Notes: generated by a model from the sequence alone, not told the origin. A stretch of 64,000 bases of DNA from Muribaculum intestinale (GCF_002201515.1 NZ_CP021421.1:2852001-2916000); one strand, 5' to 3'. Positions 1 to 8,932 are shown, counted from the stretch's first letter. Numbers and translations: made by a program.

Positions 1-67
1 TGCATCCCCATCCCGGGTGGTCCCCTTTTCAAATGCTATCCGGGTCCCTTTTCAAATGTTAGATACA
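1..67 (+). mobile_element. IS21-family element, istB-side end only
   Basis: These bases are the reverse complement of the istB-side end of the full IS21 element at 32878-35488. They include the two internal CCCTTTTCAAATG repeats and the terminal GTTAGATACA. The rest of this copy lies left of the window. Its outer edge abuts the 5' end region of another insertion sequence (68-157), so this copy is nested in that element. Confidence 0.8.
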
Positions 68-157
68 CCCGTGATGGGTTCATCGGGGGTTCTTTGTAAA
101 GTTACAAAATATCTATAACTCTGCCAAATAATCAGTTAGCCATTAACTGAATATCCC
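68..157 (-). mobile_element. Truncated 5' end of the 1,687-bp DDE insertion sequence (copy 0)
   Basis: The sequence is identical to the transposase-proximal end of the full copies (compare 1783-1872) and finishes with the same 20-bp terminal inverted repeat. The remainder was cut off by the IS21 end at 67. The flank just outside is TATTTA (158-163), the complement of the TAAATA target used by two other copies. The bases that follow (159-185) are host permease coding sequence. Confidence 0.8.
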
Positions 158-185
158 TATTTATGTGATTAGCGGTATTATGTTA

Positions 186-1872
186 GGGATATTCAGTTAA
201 TGGCTTGATTTTTCAAGCTGAAAATGGAGCGTGGTCGCCCTATGGCGGTGCTGTTTTGATTATGAGGGCAAATTTTCAATTCTCGGCGCATAAAATATGA
301 CATTTCGGACAGATAGGGATACACTGATTCGCCTCCGATATGTTTCGGAGGTGAGGTGACAGTATGATTTTTCACGCTCGCTGTTTCTTCTTTTCTTCGA
401 TGGCGAGTTGTCGGGCGGCAAGCGTTGCGGCATTTGCCATGTGGATGCCGAAAAAGAGCAGCAGCGTCTCGCTGCGGGAGTTGCGTGCAGCAATCCGGCT
501 GACACCGTAGTGCTGTTTCTGGTTTCCGAAGCTGCCCTCCATGGCGGTAGAGCGCAGTGTCCCGATTATTCGTCGGGCTGTGCTTATGTCGGTGTTTTCA
601 TCCTTTGGCTTCGGGCCTTTGCGGACAAAACATGTCGTTATGCCGTTTTCGGTACAGTACCGCCGGTTGTCGTTGTTGGCATAGATGGTGTCAGCTCCGA
701 CTTTGGCGACTTTGACTCCGGTCAGTTCCTGTTGATATTCAATACACTCCTGTAATCTCACGCCCTCGTTGAAGGCTTCGAAGGAATGATGCTCGATGAA
801 TGATATTCCATCAATCTGGATGTTGTTGACCTTGGCTCCGAACTCCACTCGCTTGTTCTCCTTGCCTCTGACGATGGGCCGGATGTACGGACGGTCTATG
901 CTGACGATGCGTTTCTTCACCTCCTTTTTCTGAGCAAGCGCTCTCTGCTGTCGATACACCTCTTTAAGAGCGAAGAGACGCTTGCTTTGCTCGGCGGTGA
1001 GCGCGATGTCAACGGTGTGTATCTTGCAGATTCTGTTCCATTGCCCTATCTGTTTGGAAAGCAAGCCGAGCAATCGACGGCGGAGTTTGACAGTGGCCGC
1101 CCTGCTGTGTTTGCGATGCTTGGCATAGGTGAGTCTGGCGCGGTCAATATCACGATACTTGTTGCGCGGCAGCCGTTCCTTCAGCGCCTTACAGGTCTTT
1201 GCAATTAGAGATTGAAGCCACTCGCAGCATTCCCACAACAGTTTTACATCTGTCGGGAACCGCAGATGGCTCTCGTAGCAGGTGGCATCGGTCAGACACA
1301 AATCCTTGTTTCTCAGCGAGCCGCCCCATTTGCCATACAGGATTTTCTGCAGTTCTCTGATGTCCAGAACTCCGGCTATGCGCTGACGGATAGCACTGAC
1401 TATCTTGCCGTTCTTTATGGGCTTGGCGGGATCTATGAGCACCCCGCAGAACATCTGCATGTGTATGTTGCCGTTGAGCATCTCGATCAGGCCGTCATCC
1501 GATTGTCCGGTATATGGTTTGAGGAACATCAGCGCCACCTCTCCCTCCGGCGGGAACATCGGCGTGTTGCCTTGAGGATGCGTTTTGGGAAAATGCGAGC
1601 GGATTTTCTCTGCCAGCTCCTTCAATGGCAGTTGCGCATGGATGCGCCCGAGCTCGCTTACGGCAAAACTCTCGCGATATTTTTGCATAAAATCGAACTC
1701 GGTAAACGGCAACGTGGCCGTAATCTCAGATATTTTCCGTAACTTCACGAACATTTATTTTTAAGAATTACCTCCGAATAAGCCCGTGATGGGTTCATCG
1801 GGGGTTCTTTGTAAAGTTACAAAATATCTATAACTCTGCCAAATAATCAGTTAGCCATTAACTGAATATCCC
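186..1872 (-). mobile_element. 1,687-bp DDE insertion sequence, copy 1
   Basis: This is a complete copy bounded by perfect 20-bp terminal inverted repeats GGGATATTCAGTTAATGGCT. It is flanked on both sides by TATGTTA (179-185 and 1873-1879), read as the target-site duplication. Removing the element and one duplication restores the permease frame. It carries a single transposase gene on the minus strand and about 185 bp of non-coding DNA between the transposase stop and the left end. Confidence 0.88.
372..1754 (-). CDS. DDE transposase, IS5/IS1182 superfamily (copy 1)
   Basis: This 460-residue transposase has an N-terminal region (about 1-130) followed by a DDE_Tnp_1-like catalytic fold. The likely catalytic residues are D156 (LTDAT), D355 (GADTIYANND) and E406 (AMEGSFGNQKQHYG). 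That spacing and the insertion between the first two aspartates fit the IS1182/IS5 group. It catalyses excision and insertion of its own element by binding the terminal repeats. The protein is intact and nearly identical in copies 2 and 3, indicating recent activity. Exact IS family assignment would need a comparison with ISfinder. Confidence 0.85.
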   Translation of the reverse strand: MFVKLRKISEITATLPFTEFDFMQKYRESFAVSELGRIHAQLPLKELAEKIRSHFPKTHPQGNTPMFPPEGEVALMFLKPYTGQSDDGLIEMLNGNIHMQMFCGVLIDPAKPIKNGKIVSAIRQRIAGVLDIRELQKILYGKWGGSLRNKDLCLTDATCYESHLRFPTDVKLLWECCEWLQSLIAKTCKALKERLPRNKYRDIDRARLTYAKHRKHSRAATVKLRRRLLGLLSKQIGQWNRICKIHTVDIALTAEQSKRLFALKEVYRQQRALAQKKEVKKRIVSIDRPYIRPIVRGKENKRVEFGAKVNNIQIDGISFIEHHSFEAFNEGVRLQECIEYQQELTGVKVAKVGADTIYANNDNRRYCTENGITTCFVRKGPKPKDENTDISTARRIIGTLRSTAMEGSFGNQKQHYGVSRIAARNSRSETLLLFFGIHMANAATLAARQLAIEEKKKQRA

Positions 1873-2500
1873 TATGTTAGGTATGGTAGGTGGATTTATT
1901 TTGGGCAAGATGAAATTGGAGCCTTATTTGAGTGATTGGGTAAAACAAATTCAGCAAAACTCAACTTCCGACTCCGGAACATGGGAAAAAGAGCATACTC
2001 CGTTCTTTAGACGATTGCCGATTATCATGCAAGAAGCATGGGGCATTGTCAAAGGTGTACTTCTGTATATCCTTATCGGCATCGGTATCGGTGCATTTAT
2101 GCACGGCTATGTACCGGAAGGATTTTTTGAGCAGTATATGTCTAAGGATAATTGGTTTGCAGTTCCTTTATCAGTAGTGTTGGCAGTTCCAATGTATGCC
2201 AATGCTGCCGGAATAGTACCGATAATTGAAGTTTTTGTAGCTAAGGGTATCCCCATAGGAACTGCGCTTGCTTTTATGATGGCAGTTGTTGGGCTGTCAT
2301 TGCCCGAAGCTACGCTGTTGAAAAAAGTAATGACTTGGCGGCTGATAGGGATATTCTTTGGATTGATAACCTTATTTATTATTGTATTAGGTTATCTTTA
2401 TAACATTGTGTTATAGCGCAATATGTTGTGAGTATGGAATATGCAGCAATTAAAAGCTACGTTAGTAAATTACTCTTTCAGATACAGACCGAAATAAATA

Positions 2501-4187
2501 GGGATATTCAGTTAATGGCTAACTGATTATTTGGCAGAGTTATAGATATTTTGTAACTTTACAAAGAACCCCCGATGAACCCATCACGGGCTTATTCGGA
2601 GGTAATTCTTAAAAATAAATGTTCGTGAAGTTACGGAAAATATCTGAGATTACGGCCACGTTGCCGTTTACCGAGTTCGATTTTATGCAAAAATATCGCG
2701 AGAGTTTTGCCGTAAGCGAGCTCGGGCGCATCCATGCGCAACTGCCATTGAAGGAGCTGGCAGAGAAAATCCGCTCGCATTTTCCCAAAACGCATCCTCA
2801 AGGCAACACGCCGATGTTCCCGCCGGAGGGAGAGGTGGCGCTGATGTTCCTCAAACCATATACCGGACAATCGGATGACGGCCTGATCGAGATGCTCAAC
2901 GGCAACATACACATGCAGATGTTCTGCGGGGTGCTCATAGATCCCGCCAAGCCCATAAAGAACGGCAAGATAGTCAGTGCTATCCGTCAGCGCATAGCCG
3001 GAGTTCTGGACATCAGAGAACTGCAGAAAATCCTGTATGGCAAATGGGGCGGCTCGCTGAGAAACAAGGATTTGTGTCTGACCGATGCCACCTGCTACGA
3101 GAGCCATCTGCGGTTCCCGACAGATGTAAAACTGTTGTGGGAATGCTGCGAGTGGCTTCAATCTCTAATTGCAAAGACCTGTAAGGCGCTGAAGGAACGG
3201 CTGCCGCGCAACAAGTATCGTGATATTGACCGCGCCAGACTCACCTATGCCAAGCATCGCAAACACAGCAGGGCGGCCACTGTCAAACTCCGCCGTCGAT
3301 TGCTCGGCTTGCTTTCCAAACAGATAGGGCAATGGAACAGAATCTGCAAGATACACACCGTTGACATCGCGCTCACCGCCGAGCAAAGCAAGCGTCTCTT
3401 CGCTCTTAAAGAGGTGTATCGACAGCAGAGAGCGCTTGCTCAGAAAAAGGAGGTGAAGAATCGCATCGTCAGCATAGACCGTCCGTACATCCGGCCCATC
3501 GTCAGAGGCAAGGAGAACAAGCGAGTGGAGTTCGGAGCCAAGGTCAACAACATCCAGATTGATGGAATATCATTCATCGAGCATCATTCCTTCGAAGCCT
3601 TCAACGAGGGCGTGAGATTACAGGAGTGTATTGAATATCAACAGGAATTGACCGGAGTCAAAGTCGCCAAAGTCGGAGCTGACACCATCTATGCCAACAA
3701 CGACAACCGGCGGTACTGTACCGAAAACGGCATAACGACATGTTTTGTCCGCAAAGGCCCGAAGCCAAAGGATGAAAACACCGACATAAGCACAGCCCGA
3801 CGAATAATCGGGACACTGCGCTCTACCGCCATGGAGGGCAGCTTCGGAAACCAGAAACAGCACTACGGTGTCAGCCGGATTGCTGCACGCAACTCCCGCA
3901 GCGAGACGCTGCTGCTCTTTTTCGGCATCCACATGGCAAATGCCGCAACGCTTGCCGCCCGACAACTCGCCATCGAAGAAAAGAAGAAACAGCGAGCGTG
4001 AAAAATCATACTGTCACCTCACCTCCGAAACATATCGGAGGCGAATCAGTGTATCCCTATCTGTCCGAAATGTCATATTTTATGCGCCGAGAATTGAAAA
4101 TTTGCCCTCATAATCAAAACAGCACCGCCATAGGGCGACCACGCTCCATTTTCAGCTTGAAAAATCAAGCCATTAACTGAATATCCC
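2501..4187 (+). mobile_element. 1,687-bp DDE insertion sequence, copy 2
   Basis: This is a complete copy in the orientation opposite to copies 1 and 3. It has the same 20-bp perfect inverted repeats and a 6-bp duplication, TAAATA, at 2495-2500 and 4188-4193. It is inserted in rteC 22 codons after the start. Confidence 0.9.
2619..4001 (+). CDS. DDE transposase, IS5/IS1182 superfamily (copy 2)
   Basis: This is an intact 460-residue transposase with the same D156/D355/E406 triad as copy 1. The only difference seen is one substitution near residue 281 (EVKN instead of EVKK). Translation starts 118 bp inside the element. The near identity of the copies, coupled with intact target duplications, suggests they inserted within a short time of each other. 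Confidence 0.86.
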   Translation: MFVKLRKISEITATLPFTEFDFMQKYRESFAVSELGRIHAQLPLKELAEKIRSHFPKTHPQGNTPMFPPEGEVALMFLKPYTGQSDDGLIEMLNGNIHMQMFCGVLIDPAKPIKNGKIVSAIRQRIAGVLDIRELQKILYGKWGGSLRNKDLCLTDATCYESHLRFPTDVKLLWECCEWLQSLIAKTCKALKERLPRNKYRDIDRARLTYAKHRKHSRAATVKLRRRLLGLLSKQIGQWNRICKIHTVDIALTAEQSKRLFALKEVYRQQRALAQKKEVKNRIVSIDRPYIRPIVRGKENKRVEFGAKVNNIQIDGISFIEHHSFEAFNEGVRLQECIEYQQELTGVKVAKVGADTIYANNDNRRYCTENGITTCFVRKGPKPKDENTDISTARRIIGTLRSTAMEGSFGNQKQHYGVSRIAARNSRSETLLLFFGIHMANAATLAARQLAIEEKKKQRA

Positions 4188-4454
4188 TAAATATTTCTAA
4201 TTCTGACGAATGTATAGGGATTGATAGGGCGTTACACATGATGCGTTTTATTAGACCTTTGTGTGATGAACTTAGGAAGCATACAGTAAATTATCAGTTT
4301 AGGGACGAGGCGGAAGAAATCTATTTCTTTAAAGAACTAAAGCCGGAAGTATTAAGTAAATATATGTACTACAACAAAATTTATGTTATAGAAAGTAAAT
4401 TCCCAACAGGTAGTGATGTTGCGCAAAAAGAATATCTGTACAATGAACTAAATA
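4188..4454 (+). pseudogene. rteC: rteC middle segment between two insertion sequences
   Basis: The frame is open from the first base after IS copy 2 to the last base before IS copy 3, with no start required inside. It encodes about 88 residues, including EEIYFFKELKP and KFPTGSD, which match the N-terminal half of RteC proteins. An ATG at 4238 lies inside this frame but is not the native start. The native start is at 2434. Confidence 0.82.
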
Positions 4455-6141
4455 GGGATATTCAGTTAATGGCTTGATTTTTCAAGCTGAAAATGGAGCG
4501 TGGTCGCCCTATGGCGGTGCTGTTTTGATTATGAGGGCAAATTTTCAATTCTCGGCGCATAAAATATGACATTTCGGACAGATAGGAATACACTGATTCG
4601 CCTCCGATATGTTTCGGAGGTGAGGTGACAGTATGATTTTTCACGCTCGCTGTTTCTTCTTTTCTTCGATGGCGAGTTGTCGGGCGGCAAGCGTTGCGGC
4701 ATTTGCCATGTGGATGCCGAAAAAGAGCAGCAGCGTCTCGCTGCGGGAGTTGCGTGCAGCAATCCGGCTGACACCGTAGTGCTGTTTCTGGTTTCCGAAG
4801 CTGCCCTCCATGGCGGTAGAGCGCAGTGTCCCGATTATTCGTCGGGCTGTGCTTATGTCGGTGTTTTCATCCTTTGGCTTCGGGCCTTTGCGGACAAAAC
4901 ATGTCGTTATGCCGTTTTCGGTACAGTACCGCCGGTTGTCGTTGTTGGCATAGATGGTGTCAGCTCCGACTTTGGCGACTTTGACTCCGGTCAATTCCTG
5001 TTGATATTCAATACACTCCTGTAATCTCACGCCCTCGTTGAAGGCTTCGAAGGAATGATGCTCGATGAATGATATTCCATCAATCTGGATGTTGTTGACC
5101 TTGGCTCCGAACTCCACTCGCTTGTTCTCCTTGCCTCTGACGATGGGCCGGATGTACGGACGGTCTATGCTGACGATGCGTTTCTTCACCTCCTTTTTCT
5201 GAGCAAGCGCTCTCTGCTGTCGATACACCTCTTTAAGAGCGAAGAGACGCTTGCTTTGCTCGGCGGTGAGCGCGATGTCAACGGTGTGTATCTTGCAGAT
5301 TCTGTTCCATTGCCCTATCTGTTTGGAAAGCAAGCCGAGCAATCGACGGCGGAGTTTGACAGTGGCCGCCCTGCTGTGTTTGCGATGCTTGGCATAGGTG
5401 AGTCTTGCGCGGTCAATATCACGATACTTGTTGCGCGGCAGCCGTTCCTTCTGCGCCTTGCAGGTCTTTGCAATTAGAGATTGAAGCCACTCGCAGCATT
5501 CCCACAACAGTTTTACATCTGTCGGGACCCGCAGATGGCTCTCGTAGCAGGTGGCATCGGTCAGACACAAATCCTTGTTTCTCAGCGAGCCGCCCCATTT
5601 GCCATACAGGATTTTCTGCAGTTCTCTGATGTCCAGAACTCCGGCTATGCGCTGACGGATAGCACTGACTATCTTGCCGTTCTTTATGGGCTTGGCGGGA
5701 TCTATGAGCACCCCGCAGAACATCTGCATGTGTATGTTGCCGTTGAGCATCTCGATCAGGCCGTCATCCGATTGTCCGGTATATGGTTTGAGGAACATCA
5801 GCGCCACCTCTCCCTCCGGCGGGAACATCGGCGTGTTGCCTTGAGGATGCGTTTTGGGAAAATGCGAGCGGATTTTCTCTGCCAGCTCCTTCAATGGCAG
5901 TTGCGCATGGATGCGCCCGAGCTCGCTTACGGCAAAACTCTCGCGATATTTTTGCATAAAATCGAACTCGGTAAACGGCAACGTGGCCGTAATCTCAGAT
6001 ATTTTTCGTAACTTCACGAACATTTATTTTTAAGAATTACCCCCGAATAAGCCCGTGATGGGTTCATCGGGGGTTCTTTGTAAAGTTACAAAATATCTAT
6101 AACTCTGCCAAATAATCAGTTAGCCATTAACTGAATATCCC
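4455..6141 (-). mobile_element. 1,687-bp DDE insertion sequence, copy 3
   Basis: This is a complete copy with the same inverted repeats and a 6-bp duplication TAAATA at 4449-4454 and 6142-6147. It carries a few substitutions relative to copies 1 and 2, for example GATAGGAATA in place of GATAGGGATA near 4587. It separates the middle and C-terminal thirds of rteC. Confidence 0.9.
4641..6023 (-). CDS. DDE transposase, IS5/IS1182 superfamily (copy 3)
   Basis: This is an intact 460-residue transposase with the same catalytic triad. It differs from copy 1 at two visible positions: F166 is V (HLRVPTD), and L191 is Q (CKAQKERL). The Q is shared with the half copy at 35489-36418, so copies 3 and 5 may have a common recent parent. 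Confidence 0.86.
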   Translation of the reverse strand: MFVKLRKISEITATLPFTEFDFMQKYRESFAVSELGRIHAQLPLKELAEKIRSHFPKTHPQGNTPMFPPEGEVALMFLKPYTGQSDDGLIEMLNGNIHMQMFCGVLIDPAKPIKNGKIVSAIRQRIAGVLDIRELQKILYGKWGGSLRNKDLCLTDATCYESHLRVPTDVKLLWECCEWLQSLIAKTCKAQKERLPRNKYRDIDRARLTYAKHRKHSRAATVKLRRRLLGLLSKQIGQWNRICKIHTVDIALTAEQSKRLFALKEVYRQQRALAQKKEVKKRIVSIDRPYIRPIVRGKENKRVEFGAKVNNIQIDGISFIEHHSFEAFNEGVRLQECIEYQQELTGVKVAKVGADTIYANNDNRRYCTENGITTCFVRKGPKPKDENTDISTARRIIGTLRSTAMEGSFGNQKQHYGVSRIAARNSRSETLLLFFGIHMANAATLAARQLAIEEKKKQRA

Positions 6142-6680
6142 TAAATAGTTTAACATTCTATTTCAGTAGGAATTTGGACTTTTACCAGTATTACCGTTCT
6201 AAATCTACTTATTTGGATAGATACTATTTTACCCGAAATCAAAATGATTTACGAATATGTACAGACAGTTCCCATATTGATAAAGACCCTCTATATTCAA
6301 CCGGATATGATTTTAAAGTGGCTAAAATTATTACTAACGAACTGTTGAAAATCTATTTGACTAACAGATTGCAGGAATTGGAGCGTATTGTACAGCGCAA
6401 AGCGGATAACGGACAGGTTGTAGAAAGTATTTTGCGTTGGACTGGCTCTAAAAGGGCGTTGGTAGAACTGATTTATGCTTTAGAAGCGAATGGGGATTTT
6501 AATAAAGGAACGGCTACTTTAAAAGAGATTGCAGGATATTTTGAAAATGTGTTCAGTATAGATATTGGTGATTTATATCATTCTTATTTGGAAATGCGAA
6601 GCCGTAAAATAAATAGAACTCGGTATTTGGAGACATTGCAAAAAAGTCTGCTCCGAAGAATGGATGAAAACGATACATGA
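6142..6680 (+). pseudogene. rteC: rteC C-terminal segment
   Basis: The open frame continues from the IS copy 3 boundary to the native stop at 6680. It encodes about 178 residues with the strongest RteC signatures, including DFYQYYRSKSTYLDRYYF, GYDFKVAKIITNELL and the C-terminal LRRMDENDT. An ATG at 6174 is internal. If translated from there, the product would lack the N-terminal third, so activity is doubtful. A hairpin terminator follows at 6727. Confidence 0.82.
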
Positions 6681-6726
6681 TGCGAGTTTTATTTTCTTTT
6701 CGCAAGTAATTATATTCTTGATAATA

Positions 6727-6768
6727 AATAAACCATTCAGTATTTCAATCAATATTGAATGGTTTATT
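6727..6768 (+). terminator. Hairpin downstream of rteC
   Basis: The 18-bp arms AATAAACCATTCAGTATT and AATATTGAATGGTTTATT pair with one mismatch around a 6-base loop, 46 bp after the rteC stop. The stem is AT-rich and only weakly followed by T residues. Confidence 0.6.
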
Positions 6769-7061
6769 GTTTTCAATCAATCCAGTTTTCTTGAAATCTT
6801 GCTTTCAATCAATCAGGCTATCAATATTTCAATAAAACAAGATTGCAGAATTACAAAAATAAACTCATCGGTCGGGGAACGCCCAGCGGCAAGGGGCGGG
6901 ACCACCCGTCCCGACGAGCGAAAAAATCTTTAGTTAGGAAATGTCTTTCTTTCATTGGCAACACGACTTTGGAGTGAATTTGCCCAAGGTGTTTTGCGGC
7001 ACGGAAAACAGATTTGTGTGCCACAAATCACACCTTGCTGTTATCTGACGATAACACGATT
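6769..7061. other. Non-coding gap between rteC and the integrase
   Basis: No convincing gene was found. The region holds a GC-rich stretch near 6870-6922 whose GTCGGGG and CCCGTCCCGAC ends can pair. Bacteroides conjugative elements often carry such GC-rich blocks near mobilisation genes, but nothing here proves a function. Confidence 0.4.
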
Positions 7062-8288
7062 TCAACGGCTGGCAGTACGATTTGGAACGTCCAGTTTTTG
7101 AGCCAACATTTCCATGTCGCCACTTACTTTCAAATCGGTAATCCTCGCATAAATTTGAGTAGTTCTGATGTTGGTATGACCTAAAATCTTAGATACAGTT
7201 TCAATGGGAACACCGTTTGCGAGCAGCACCGAAGTGGCGCACGAATGCCGGGCTACATGGTAGGTCAAGGTCTTTTCAATCCCGCAAATGGCTGCGATTT
7301 CTTTTAAGTAATCATTCATTTTCTGATTGCTGATAACTGGTAAAATCTTACCGTTTGGCAATTTGTCTCTGTACTTTTCCAATATGGCTTTTGGTATATC
7401 CAGCAATCGGACAGTAGATGTAACATTTGTTTTATGTCTTTTCCGTATAATCCACAAATTACCGTCAAATCCGGTGCGAATGTCCTCCTGCCTTAACTCG
7501 CATACATCAATGTATGAAAGTGCCGTGTAACAACTGAAAATGAACAAATCACGTACCTGCTCCAACCGTTTAGAGCTAAACTCGTGGTTGTAAATGGTGG
7601 TAATTTCTTCCATAGTCAGATAATCCCTATCGGTACGTTCAAACCTTACCCGATAACTCCCAAAAGGGTCGGCAGTCACTAAACCCGTATTCTTGGCAAA
7701 GTTTACTACCGTGCGAAAACGTTGTATGAACTTCATAGCCGTATTATGGCTGCACCCATAGTTATTCTTGATAAACAACAGGAAATCTTCAATGAATACC
7801 ACATTTATATCTTTAATGAGCATATCGGAAACGGAGTATTTAAACTTCATAAACTCCATAAGCCGTTTCTTTGTCAGTTCATAACGTGAATAGGTCTTGT
7901 CTGCGGTATTCATTTTGACCTTTTGCAAATACTGCTCGTTGTGCTGTTTGAAGAACTCTATCAAAGTCCGTTCCCTTGCTATCTTACCTAAAAAAGCGTT
8001 CTTTACCAGTTCTGCGGTTACATATCCGTCTTGCGCCATTAACGCATGGTAATGTTGATGAACTGTGCTACGAATACTTTCCAGCATGGAATTGATGTGT
8101 ACGGCTTCTGCGGTTCTGCCGGAAGCCTTGCCTAATTCCACGCTCCAGTGAGTCGGATTTATTTCCAGTTTGGTGTTAAACTGGGCTACAACTTGGTCGA
8201 TAGTGATACGTGCGATAATCGGTGCATTACCGTTCTTCTTTACTGCATTTCGTTTGACGAAATAGAGTAGCTTAAAAGTACTTCTCAT
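7062..8288 (-). CDS. IntDOT-like tyrosine recombinase (ICE integrase)
   Basis: This 408-residue site-specific recombinase probably integrates and excises a CTnDOT-type element. It has an N-terminal arm-binding domain (about 1-90), a SAM-like core-binding domain (about 110-210) and a C-terminal catalytic domain. Visible catalytic residues are H344 and R347 (HVARH), H371 (GHTNIRTT) and the nucleophile Y380 (QIYARI). At the place of the first catalytic arginine the sequence reads CYTALSYID, with serine. As I recall, the same substitution is a known peculiarity of IntDOT. It begins with MRSTFK and has a spaced series of GGTCAC sites just upstream, where the attachment site would be expected. The nearby rteC supports the ICE context. 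Confidence 0.85.
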   Translation of the reverse strand: MRSTFKLLYFVKRNAVKKNGNAPIIARITIDQVVAQFNTKLEINPTHWSVELGKASGRTAEAVHINSMLESIRSTVHQHYHALMAQDGYVTAELVKNAFLGKIARERTLIEFFKQHNEQYLQKVKMNTADKTYSRYELTKKRLMEFMKFKYSVSDMLIKDINVVFIEDFLLFIKNNYGCSHNTAMKFIQRFRTVVNFAKNTGLVTADPFGSYRVRFERTDRDYLTMEEITTIYNHEFSSKRLEQVRDLFIFSCYTALSYIDVCELRQEDIRTGFDGNLWIIRKRHKTNVTSTVRLLDIPKAILEKYRDKLPNGKILPVISNQKMNDYLKEIAAICGIEKTLTYHVARHSCATSVLLANGVPIETVSKILGHTNIRTTQIYARITDLKVSGDMEMLAQKLDVPNRTASR

Positions 8289-8388
8289 AATCTCTTTTTT
8301 TAGTTACAAACTTAAATTGATAAACTGAAAATGAGATATTTGCAGTACGGACAAATCAAGACAACAAACCGCCAATTTTGGACATTCC

Positions 8389-8473
8389 GTGACCTAAAAT
8401 CTTAGAGGGTGGACAGGTCACGAATTGGTCACGAAAGTGTGTCTTTTTGTGACCTTTTCGTGTCTTAGGTCAC
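8389..8473. promoter_or_regulatory. Array of five GGTCAC/GTGACC sites upstream of the integrase
   Basis: GTGACC or its complement occurs at 8389, 8416, 8427, 8449 and 8468. The outer pair forms a 9-bp inverted repeat, GTGACCTAA and TTAGGTCAC. The pair at 8416 and 8427 is a direct repeat, GGTCACGAA. Short repeats beside an integrase gene are typical of arm-type integrase binding sites or an excisionase/repressor operator. The assignment is inferred from position. Confidence 0.45.
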
Positions 8474-8779
8474 AGACATTATACAAAGAAAAACTCTTAC
8501 AACACCTTGATATTGTAGGAGTTGTACATTTACTGTCCATTTCTGTCCAGCGTTTCTGTGATCCGCGTGGGGTTGGCGAACTTTATGCTTTGCATTGATA
8601 ATCAAGTTGTTGACATTGCTCTTCCTGTGATGTACACGTTACGCACACGACAGTGTTTCAATGTTCTTCGGCATTTTTCATCCGATAGTGCAAATTTAAT
8701 CATTTTCCGCGATGTACACGCTATCCTAAATGTTAAAGTTTCTGCAATCGGAATCAGCATATTAGCCCTTATACTGCTG
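8474..8779. other. Non-coding stretch between integrase control region and toxin remnant
   Basis: No supported gene was found. The 10-mer GATGTACACG occurs twice (near 8630 and 8712), and the CTGTCC motif is doubled near 8534-8552. An open frame of 101 codons on the plus strand has no recognisable features and was not accepted. Confidence 0.35.
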
Positions 8780-8932
8780 TCAAATCTCAATTATCTTGTC
8801 TCTCTTGAAATCTCCGGGCTCGTTTGAGGGATGTTCGGAAAGGACTTCATCGCAGGCTGTGTCTCCGATAATCACAAAGTTGTCAGAGAAATCGGCAAAT
8901 GCTTCCCTGAATTTTTCAAGTCCTCCTCCCAT
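8780..8932 (-). pseudogene. AbiEii-type nucleotidyltransferase toxin, truncated remnant
   Basis: This 50-codon frame starts at ATG 8932, inside the end of the antitoxin gene (61-bp overlap). It begins FREAFADFSDNFVIIGDTACD. Intact AbiEii/AbiGii-type toxins start with a similar block containing IIGGTACD, the first half of the nucleotidyltransferase motif. Here the second glycine is aspartate, and homology ends after DEVLSE, where unrelated sequence runs to a stop. The DxD active-site region that normally follows is absent, so the toxin must be dead. Confidence 0.6.

Larger units (their letters stand above)
159..2416 (+). pseudogene. ArsP/YraQ-type permease, C-terminal part, split by insertion sequences
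   Basis: Codons at 159-185 (IYVISGIML) run straight into the frame that resumes at 1880, after IS copy 1 and one target duplication are removed. The product is the last ~187 residues of a hydrophobic permease and ends at a TAG at 2416. Its helices and the segment with PMYANAAGIVPIIE resemble the predicted-permease family DUF318/ArsP_1 (YraQ-like), which includes organoarsenical exporters. The N-terminal half is missing because copy 0 and IS21 sit in front of it. It lies 17 bp upstream of rteC on the same strand, so the two may once have been cotranscribed. Family assignment is from memory of motifs and the substrate is unknown. Confidence 0.6.
2434..6680 (+). pseudogene. rteC: rteC, split into three segments by two insertion sequences
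   Basis: RteC is the last regulator of the CTnDOT-type conjugative-transposon cascade and activates excision. The gene starts at ATG 2434 and runs to 2500, resumes after IS copy 2 at 4194-4454, and resumes after IS copy 3 at 6148-6680. Joining these segments, with one copy of each 6-bp TAAATA duplication, gives 861 bases in a single open frame. That is 286 codons plus stop, close to the family's usual size. The middle segment carries the conserved EEIYFFKELKP and ESKFPTGSD blocks. The last carries LRWTGSKRALVELIYAL and RTRYLETLQKSLLRRM, typical of RteC. The protein cannot be made as it stands. Confidence 0.85.

Noticed and set aside
1212..1742. 176-codon open frame antisense to the DDE transposase, repeated in each IS copy
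   Set aside because: It recurs only because the transposase gene recurs. It has no family features and lies wholly opposite the real gene. The 115-, 73- and 81-codon companions were rejected for the same reason.
8340..8360. CTnDOT-type attachment core in the sequence around ATATTTGCAG
   Set aside because: It matches the GTAnnTTTGC core only partly, and the same word resembles ordinary -7 promoter boxes. The junction was not seen.
8522..8827. 101-codon plus-strand frame between integrase and toxin remnant
   Set aside because: There is no recognisable domain, and the composition is unlike coding sequence. It overlaps the toxin remnant on the other strand.
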